Assembly: GCA_019411365.1 (NCBI GenBank)
Contig: DXQT01000035.1
Span: 1-27,415 of the forward strand
DNA from: Roseburia sp.
Lineage (GTDB): Bacteria; Bacillota_A; Clostridia; Lachnospirales; Lachnospiraceae
Length of the DNA: 27,415 nt
Reading direction: 5' to 3'
Made by a program: the position numbers and the translations under genes. This document shows, one piece after another, positions 23,139 through 27,415 of this stretch. The notes beneath the pieces are model-generated. The model saw only the letters and a list, made by a program, of their open reading frames with translations. It was not told the origin of the DNA and made no database searches. Position 1 is the first letter of the stretch; each line of letters starts with the position of its first letter.

Positions 23139-23787
23139 TGAAGTGACAAATATGATTATTACCGGTATCTGGGAAACTCTTTATATGACATTAGTATCCA
23201 CATTGGTTGGTTATGTGATCGGACTTCCGATGGGAATTATCCTTACGGTATCAGACAAAGACGGGATTAAACCAAATGCAGTATTATATAAGATTTTAGA
23301 TGTGATCGCAAATATTGTGCGGAGTGTACCTTTTATCATTTTGCTTGTATTGCTGATCCCATTTACAAGATTAGTCGTAGGAAAGAGTTATGGTTCCACG
23401 GCAACAATCGTTCCACTTGTGATCGCAGCAGCACCATATATTGCCAGAATGGTTGAATCTTCTTTAAAAGAAGTAGATGCCGGTGTGATCGAGGCAGCAA
23501 GATCTATGGGAGCATCCAATTTTACAATTATTACAAAAGTAATGTTAGTGGAGGCAAGAACATCCCTTTTAGTGGGAGCAACGATTACATTGGGAACAAT
23601 CTTAGGTTATTCCGCAATGTCAGGAGCAGTTGGCGGCGGCGGTCTTGGTGCTATCGCGATCCGTTATGGATACACCAGATGGCAGACCGATATTATGATC
23701 GTCACAGTTATATTGTTGATTATCTTATTCCAGATATTCCAGACAGTTGGAATGAAACTGGCAGATAAGTTTGATCATAGAAAGTAA
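23128..23787 (+). CDS. metI: Methionine ABC transporter, permease
   Basis: A 219-aa inner-membrane subunit with five hydrophobic segments, the size and form of MetI. The EAA coupling motif is EAARSMGASNFTIITKVML starting at residue 122, followed by the GYSAMSGAVGGGGLGAIAIRYGY stretch typical of MetI. The start overlaps the end of metN with AGGAGG about 9 nt upstream, so translation is coupled. It forms the channel dimer with MetN and receives substrate from MetQ. Confidence 0.95.
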   Translation: MWSSEVTNMIITGIWETLYMTLVSTLVGYVIGLPMGIILTVSDKDGIKPNAVLYKILDVIANIVRSVPFIILLVLLIPFTRLVVGKSYGSTATIVPLVIAAAPYIARMVESSLKEVDAGVIEAARSMGASNFTIITKVMLVEARTSLLVGATITLGTILGYSAMSGAVGGGGLGAIAIRYGYTRWQTDIMIVTVILLIILFQIFQTVGMKLADKFDHRK

Positions 23788-23819
23788 AGAGGAGATATTA
23801 AAAAAGGAGGATTCATTTT

Positions 23820-24731
23820 ATGAAAAAAAGAGTATTATCAAGTATTTTAGCAGGAGTTTTAGCAGTCAGCGTATTTGCCGGATGCGGAAGCAAAACAGAA
23901 GACAACAGCCAGTCAGCAGCAGATAACAGCACAACACCTGCAACAGAAGCAGCCGCAGAAGAGTCTACAGAAGCAGCAGGCGGCACAGTAGAATCAAAAG
24001 GAACAATCACAGTTGCAGCATCTGCAACACCACACGCAGAGATCTTAGCAGCAGCAAAACCTATTTTAGCTGAGCAGGGATGGGACTTAGAGGTTACAGA
24101 GTTTGATGATTATGTATTACCAAACGAAGTTGTAGAGAGTGGCGAGATGGATGCAAACTACTTCCAGCACGTACCATATCTTGACAGTTTCAACGAGGAG
24201 AAGGGAACTCACTTAGTTGAAGTTGGAAAAATCCACTATGAGCCATTCGGAATTTATCCGGGAACAAAGAGCAGCTTAGATGATATCGCAGATGGCGATG
24301 TGATCGCAGTTCCAAACGATACCACAAACGAAGCACGTGCACTTTTATTATTACAGGATAACGGAATCATCACATTAAAAGACGGTGCAGGTTTAGAGGC
24401 AACTGTAAATGATATCGCTGAAAATCCTTACAATGTTGAAATTCAGGAGCTTGCAGCAGAATCCGTAGCAAGAGTTGCAGATGAAGTAGCATACGTTGTA
24501 TTAAATGGTAACTATGCATTACAGGCTGGTTTCTCTGTAGCAAAAGACGCACTTGCATATGAGAAATCTGATTCTGAAGCAGCAAAAACATATGTAAACG
24601 TTATTGTTGTAAAAGAGGGAAATGAGAACAACGAAGGTGTGAAAGCATTAGTTGATGTATTAAAATCCGATGAGATCAAGAAATTCATCAATGACACATA
24701 CGATGGAGCAGTTATTCCTTTCGAGGAGTAA
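23820..24731 (+). CDS. metQ: Methionine-binding lipoprotein (NlpA family)
   Basis: 303 aa. A lipoprotein signal peptide (MKKRVLSSIL…) ends at lipobox VFAGC, so Cys22 is lipidated after signal peptidase II cleavage. A Ser/Thr/Ala/Glu-rich linker (about 25-60) tethers the binding domain to the membrane surface. The NlpA domain follows with TPHAEIL, YVLPNEVVESGEMDANYFQHVPYL and IAVPNDTTNEARALLLL. A strong AAGGAGG lies before ATG, 32 nt after metI. NlpA proteins bind L- or D-methionine and sometimes other small amino acids; the Cys codons in the leader leave cystine or similar substrates open. Confidence 0.95.
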   Translation: MKKRVLSSILAGVLAVSVFAGCGSKTEDNSQSAADNSTTPATEAAAEESTEAAGGTVESKGTITVAASATPHAEILAAAKPILAEQGWDLEVTEFDDYVLPNEVVESGEMDANYFQHVPYLDSFNEEKGTHLVEVGKIHYEPFGIYPGTKSSLDDIADGDVIAVPNDTTNEARALLLLQDNGIITLKDGAGLEATVNDIAENPYNVEIQELAAESVARVADEVAYVVLNGNYALQAGFSVAKDALAYEKSDSEAAKTYVNVIVVKEGNENNEGVKALVDVLKSDEIKKFINDTYDGAVIPFEE

Positions 24732-24765
24732 GGATAATAAACTGGAGTTTCACTAGCATAGTGTC

Positions 24766-25046
24766 GCAGATTTTGTGGTGCTTTCCTAGGGCGTGAAGGG
24801 CAGATATAAGCGTCCTCTCACAAGTTGTGATTTTATAGGTTTATGAAAAGAAAAACGGTATAAACGAAATATTATGTTTCTGTTCGCTGGACATTCCGAT
24901 AAGCCTCTAAAGAGTCTTATCTCCATAGCTCACAAAGAAAATAATATTTGTTTATACCGTTTTTCTTTCATTTACGCTGTGAATGACTTGTGAGAGGACG
25001 CTTATATTTGCCCAATTTACGCTGTGAACTGCACCACAGAATCTGC
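24766..25046. repeat. Nested (Russian-doll) inverted repeats, four concentric stems
   Basis: Outer stem: GCAGATTTTGTGGTGC (24766-24781) with GCACCACAGAATCTGC (25031-25046), 16 bp, one G-U. Second: 24798-24825 with 24986-25013, 28 bp, one G-U. Third: 24847-24881 with 24936-24968, 33 bp with two bulged G. Innermost: GATAAG-C-CTC with GAG-T-CTTATC (24898-24921). ATTTACGCTGTGAA occurs as a 14-bp direct repeat (24970-24983, 25015-25028), each copy following a completed right arm. No gene is seen. The third stem ends in a T-run and probably terminates metNIQ transcription. Confidence 0.85.
24847..24968 (+). terminator. Core hairpin terminator of metNIQ (repeat-family member T2)
   Basis: This is the third stem of the nested structure, ending in CCGTTTTTCTTT. 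It is homologous to 13424-13509: the arms align end to end, differences are compensated in both arms, and the loop ends G[C/T]TCGC and CATAGCTC[G/A]CAA are shared. T2 has an extra internal hairpin in the loop. Confidence 0.75.
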
Positions 25047-25242
25047 AATTTATGTTATGGAACTCACGGTTAGGGGATGGACGCCTATGAGGGAATGGCA
25101 AAAATCAATCTGCATTCTCAAAGTAAATTAATTATAACTTCTGTAAATCAATTTTAACAGAATGAAGTAGGATTGTAAGTGTAATTATGGTAGAATAATG
25201 ATATTAATGAAGTTGTTCAATCGGAAGTTGGAGGAAACTTAT

Positions 25243-25344
25243 ATGTTTGATTTTATTATTAATCTATTTGCTGAAATTGCAGATTTCTTTTTTACTTTTT
25301 GGGCAGACAATGTTATTGATAAGTTTGCGAAAAGAAAAAAGTAA
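25243..25344 (+). CDS. 33-aa amphipathic peptide
   Basis: GGAGG stands 7 nt before ATG, and an extended -10-like TGGTAGAAT (25188-25196) lies upstream. The peptide begins MFDFIINLFAEIADFFF, continues TFWADNVIDKF and ends in a basic AKRKK. A helical wheel would put Phe/Ile/Leu/Trp on one face and Asp/Glu/Asn on the other, so membrane association is likely. Size and build recall type I toxins and modulin-like peptides, but I recognise no family. It lies between the nested repeats and an orphan antitoxin. The flanks (25047-25190 and 25345-25448) are AT-rich with no other gene seen. Confidence 0.6.
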   Translation: MFDFIINLFAEIADFFFTFWADNVIDKFAKRKK

Positions 25345-25448
25345 CTTCCAGTATGTAAGTGCTTGAATAAGTTTATGAAAAAATTAAAATAAGTTGAATT
25401 TATCCTAGAAAAAATATAATATCTGTATGAGTTAATGGAGATGTTCAT

Positions 25449-25676
25449 ATGACAGTAGATACAAACACAATGGTTTCAATTACAGAAGCAAATCAAAACT
25501 TTTCAAAAGTTGCAAGATTAGTAGATGAGCTTGGTTCGGTAGTTATACTTAAGAATAATGCACCAAGATATTTGGTAATAGATTTTAGTAAAGCAGATGA
25601 CAGTGCCATTGCTAGGAATGAAGATGTGCTTGAAATTTCGAAGAGATTACTTGAACAGAATAAAGAAGCTTTTTAA
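25449..25676 (+). CDS. Phd/YefM-family antitoxin, without partner toxin
   Basis: 75 aa. MVSITEANQNFSKVARLVDELGSVVILKNNAPRYLVIDF is the Phd/YefM fold: an N-terminal strand and helix pair that dimerises and binds DNA, followed by a disordered C-terminal arm that normally wraps the toxin (ISKRLLEQNKEAF). A Shine-Dalgarno-like GGAG lies about 10 nt upstream, with TATAAT at 25415-25420. In family operons a RelE- or Doc-type toxin follows directly; here an HsdS remnant follows after 11 nt. It is probably a solitary survivor or a stand-alone regulator. Confidence 0.8.
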   Translation: MTVDTNTMVSITEANQNFSKVARLVDELGSVVILKNNAPRYLVIDFSKADDSAIARNEDVLEISKRLLEQNKEAF

Positions 25677-25687
25677 TTATTATTTCT

Positions 25688-25915
25688 ATGACTTTTGAAG
25701 CTGCAGCTTCGAGTTTTCCTTCAAGTTTTCCTTCGGGCCTTCCTACGGATTTGAATGAGCAACAGCAAATTGTTGATTATTTGGACAGAAAGTGTGGAGC
25801 TATTGACAGAGTATTGGCAGTAAAAAAACAGCAATTAGAGAAATTGGAAATACATGAACGTTCAATGATATATGACTATGTAACAGGGGTTAAGCGTGTG
25901 AAAGGAGCGATTTGA
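25688..25915 (+). pseudogene. hsdS: C-terminal remnant of a type I restriction specificity subunit
   Basis: 75 codons. LNEQQQIVDYLDRKCGAIDRVLAVKKQQLEKLEIHERSMIYDYVTG is the conserved distal helix of HsdS, which pairs with HsdM in type I systems. Both target-recognition domains are gone, and no hsdM or hsdR is present. The frame begins with MTFEAAASSFP, includes a perfect palindrome GAAGCTGCAGCTTC (25697-25710) and three 4-residue repeats, and has no good ribosome site. The fragment ends in TGATG overlap with the next gene. It may be a decayed gene, or a recombination cassette as seen in invertible hsdS loci. Confidence 0.75.
25708..25743 (+). repeat. Three 12-bp tandem repeats in the hsdS remnant
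   Basis: Units TTCGAGTTTTCC, TTCAAGTTTTCC and TTCGGGCCTTCC encode SSFP, SSFP, SGLP within the reading frame. The period of 12 bp keeps the frame, so copy-number change would alter length without a frameshift. Confidence 0.75.
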
Positions 25916-26277
25916 TGAAAGCAATCGAAACGAAGATATTTCATGGAGAAATTCATCAACATTTTAGAGAGAGAAATCTTACTGACCGTGATGAGAAGGA
26001 GAAATTGTCAGTCTTAATTAAGGAATTGAATGGGAATGATGATATTTCAGAAATTGTGGACATGCTTTCTCATAAACCTACTTTAAGAAGTGTCGCTAAC
26101 AATGCCATTAATACAAAGAAAGAATTTGCGACTGAGTTTAGAGAATTCTTTTTGAGAATATTAAGCGATATGCTTGATGATGGAAAGATTGAACTTGATA
26201 GTTATACTCGATTTTATGATGGATGGGAACAGGTATCTGATTTGGTATATACTAAAATAAAAAATACTAAGACATAA
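25915..26277 (+). CDS. Unknown 120-aa protein, coupled to the hsdS remnant
   Basis: The start is the ATG at 25915, overlapping the previous stop (TGATG), with AAAGGAG 8-9 nt upstream. An in-frame TTG just before is less likely. The product is charged and mostly helical: ETKIFHGEIHQHFRERNLTDRDEKEK, then LNGNDDISEIVDMLSHKPTLRSVANNAINTKKEF, then FREFFLRILSDMLDDGKIELDSYTRFYDGWEQ. It has no membrane segment, no Cys and no motif I recognise. Its position between restriction-type genes suggests an accessory protein of the original system; that is inference from context. Confidence 0.65.
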   Translation: MKAIETKIFHGEIHQHFRERNLTDRDEKEKLSVLIKELNGNDDISEIVDMLSHKPTLRSVANNAINTKKEFATEFREFFLRILSDMLDDGKIELDSYTRFYDGWEQVSDLVYTKIKNTKT

Positions 26278-26290
26278 GTAGGTTACGTTT

Positions 26291-27247
26291 ATGAAGACTG
26301 ATATCTTACAAATACACAAGAATTGCTTAGATTTCCTTTTGGACTGGCAAGCAGAACATGATGATTTTTATTTTGTTCCACGAAAGATTAACAATAAGAA
26401 GAGGCTTGAACAGGGAATGTATTTCCGTGGAAATGATGATTATATGGTTCTGACTTTCTGGGATAACGCAGACTCCAAGGAATTTATCTATAATATAAAT
26501 TGGAGTTGTGATTCTGATGGGGTATCTTCAATAGAGTTGTCCTGTAGAGATAATGCAGAGAGAGTTCCCTATGTAGTAGCCGTCAAAGAGTTAATTGAGG
26601 CGCAGGGAAAGGTATTTAAGGAAACAAAGCCAAATAGGTGGAGATATTTTTATCCAGCAGATAGGTATTACCTTGATACTTTGCAAGACTTCATTTTGAA
26701 TGAGAAGCCCATAATAGATAAATATTTGAGCAGCCATGTGGAAAGTGGAATCCCCCTTGCGGATAAAGAGCTGGACGATAAGTATGTGAAAGCACTGCCA
26801 GGGTATAAGGGATATATTGAAACAATCCAGACGGCAAAAAAGACAGGTGCAGTGAAAGTAAAAGCATCTGATTACATAATGACATTCCAACATAATGAGC
26901 TTTCAAATGCGATGGTTAATTATTTGAAGAAGAATGGCTATCAATACGTGAAAGCGGAGGACGATTATGTAGATATTTCTTGCAATGATTCTTCTGGGAA
27001 AAAGATATTCTTTGAATTGAAAACTGCAAAAACAGTAAAAGCAGCTATTAGAGAAGCCATGGGACAGCTATTGGAGTATAATCATTATCCTAACAATAAC
27101 AAGGCTGATAAGCTGATTATTGTTACGGCGCATGAACCAGAAAAAGAAGATATGCAGTATTTATTGGGATTGAGAACTATTTATCATATTCCTGTGTATT
27201 ATCAGCAGTTCGACATGAACAAAAAAAAATTATTGGCAGAGTGTTAG
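26291..27247 (+). CDS. PD-(D/E)XK nuclease-like protein, restriction-locus type
   Basis: 318 aa. The N-terminal part (1-190) is rich in aromatic residues (LDFLLDWQAEHDDFYFVPRK, GMYFRGNDDYMVLTFWDN) without a known domain. The C-terminal part has a nuclease core: DYVDIS with Asp228, FFELKTA with Glu242 and Lys244, then REAMGQLLEYNHY with Gln259, followed by KLIIVTAHEP and IYHIPVYY. The REAxGQLLEY signature is common in nuclease-like proteins beside restriction and defence genes. It lies 13 nt after the 120-aa unknown gene and is probably co-transcribed. The upstream site is a weak GTAGG. The role is unproven; the active site looks complete. Confidence 0.7.
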   Translation: MKTDILQIHKNCLDFLLDWQAEHDDFYFVPRKINNKKRLEQGMYFRGNDDYMVLTFWDNADSKEFIYNINWSCDSDGVSSIELSCRDNAERVPYVVAVKELIEAQGKVFKETKPNRWRYFYPADRYYLDTLQDFILNEKPIIDKYLSSHVESGIPLADKELDDKYVKALPGYKGYIETIQTAKKTGAVKVKASDYIMTFQHNELSNAMVNYLKKNGYQYVKAEDDYVDISCNDSSGKKIFFELKTAKTVKAAIREAMGQLLEYNHYPNNNKADKLIIVTAHEPEKEDMQYLLGLRTIYHIPVYYQQFDMNKKKLLAEC

Positions 27248-27277
27248 AAAATATTCTATTACATCTATCCCCAACCA

Positions 27278-27333
27278 AGAGATTGTAAGAGCTTTTTTGC
27301 AAACAGAACATGCAAAAAATTCTAACAATCTCT
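27278..27333. terminator. Inverted repeat after the last gene
   Basis: AGAGATTGT…TTTTTTGCA (27278-27301) pairs with TGCAAAAAA…ACAATCTCT (27310-27333), loop AACAGAAC, with a small central mismatch. It may end the transcript, but no clean T-run follows the stem (TATTCCTTCC). From 27334 to the end I see no gene, only a possible Shine-Dalgarno (AAGAAAGG) near 27385. Confidence 0.5.
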
Positions 27334-27415
27334 ATTCCTTCCCCTTACATGACACAGTTTATGGCTAATTAAAGGGAACAAAAAGAAAGGAAAAGCACAA
27401 TCCAGACGGTATCAG

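Noticed and set aside
1..27415. CRISPR array, tRNA or rRNA genes, insertion sequence with transposase
   Set aside because: No regularly spaced direct repeats, no cloverleaf or rRNA segments and no transposase or integrase frame were seen; the only tandem repeat is the 3 x 12-bp tract.

Overview
The window looks like chromosome of an anaerobic gut Firmicute, most likely Lachnospiraceae (Roseburia/Agathobacter/Blautia-like). The base composition is AT-leaning, with purine-rich Shine-Dalgarno sites (AAGGAG) before almost every gene. There is a T-box leader with a proline specifier, and the proteins look clostridial (MetNIQ, AraM-type dehydrogenase, expanded AAA-ATPase-like/PD-(D/E)XK proteins). 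This placement is inference from protein character; no rRNA or tRNA gene is present. Every gene called is on the + strand.

Region 1 (1-4576) is housekeeping: thioredoxin, an OhrR-type MarR redox regulator, aldose 1-epimerase, then a complete T-box(Pro) leader and prolyl-tRNA synthetase. A 99-bp repeat occurs twice, each copy ending 31-33 nt before a start codon (trxA and proS). Region 2 (4577-11790) starts flush with the proS stop codon. It has a U32-like protein at each end and, between them, three PD-(D/E)XK-type proteins, two of which are AAA-ATPase-like paralogues. Region 3 (11791-13509) is an NCS2 purine/xanthine-type permease with its own promoter and a very long hairpin terminator.

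Region 4 (13534-20729) is a promoter followed by a MukFEB/Wadjet-like operon: a JetA-like kleisin, a JetB-like MukE protein and a JetC-like SMC ATPase with intact Walker A, C-loop and Walker B. No JetD nuclease follows. The next genes are a glycerol-1-phosphate dehydrogenase-like enzyme, a 57-aa membrane protein and a cupin. Region 5 (20771-24731) is a LysR regulator and metNIQ, the methionine ABC importer. Between them lie a LysR-type inverted repeat at about -66, a strong promoter, a 42-aa leader peptide in which 15 of 19 consecutive residues are Met or Cys, and an intrinsic terminator before metN. This reads as a Met/Cys leader-peptide attenuator in place of the SAM riboswitch or T-box usual in Firmicutes, and is the most striking regulatory element here.

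Region 6 (24732-27415) is accessory and eroded. It starts with a 281-bp set of nested inverted repeats whose core is a covarying relative of the terminator at 13424-13509. Then come a 33-aa amphipathic peptide, an orphan Phd/YefM antitoxin, a type I restriction HsdS remnant with a three-unit 12-bp tandem repeat, an unknown 120-aa protein and a PD-(D/E)XK protein. It looks like the remains of a defence or restriction locus.

All assignments come from reading motifs and layout; no database or folding program was run.
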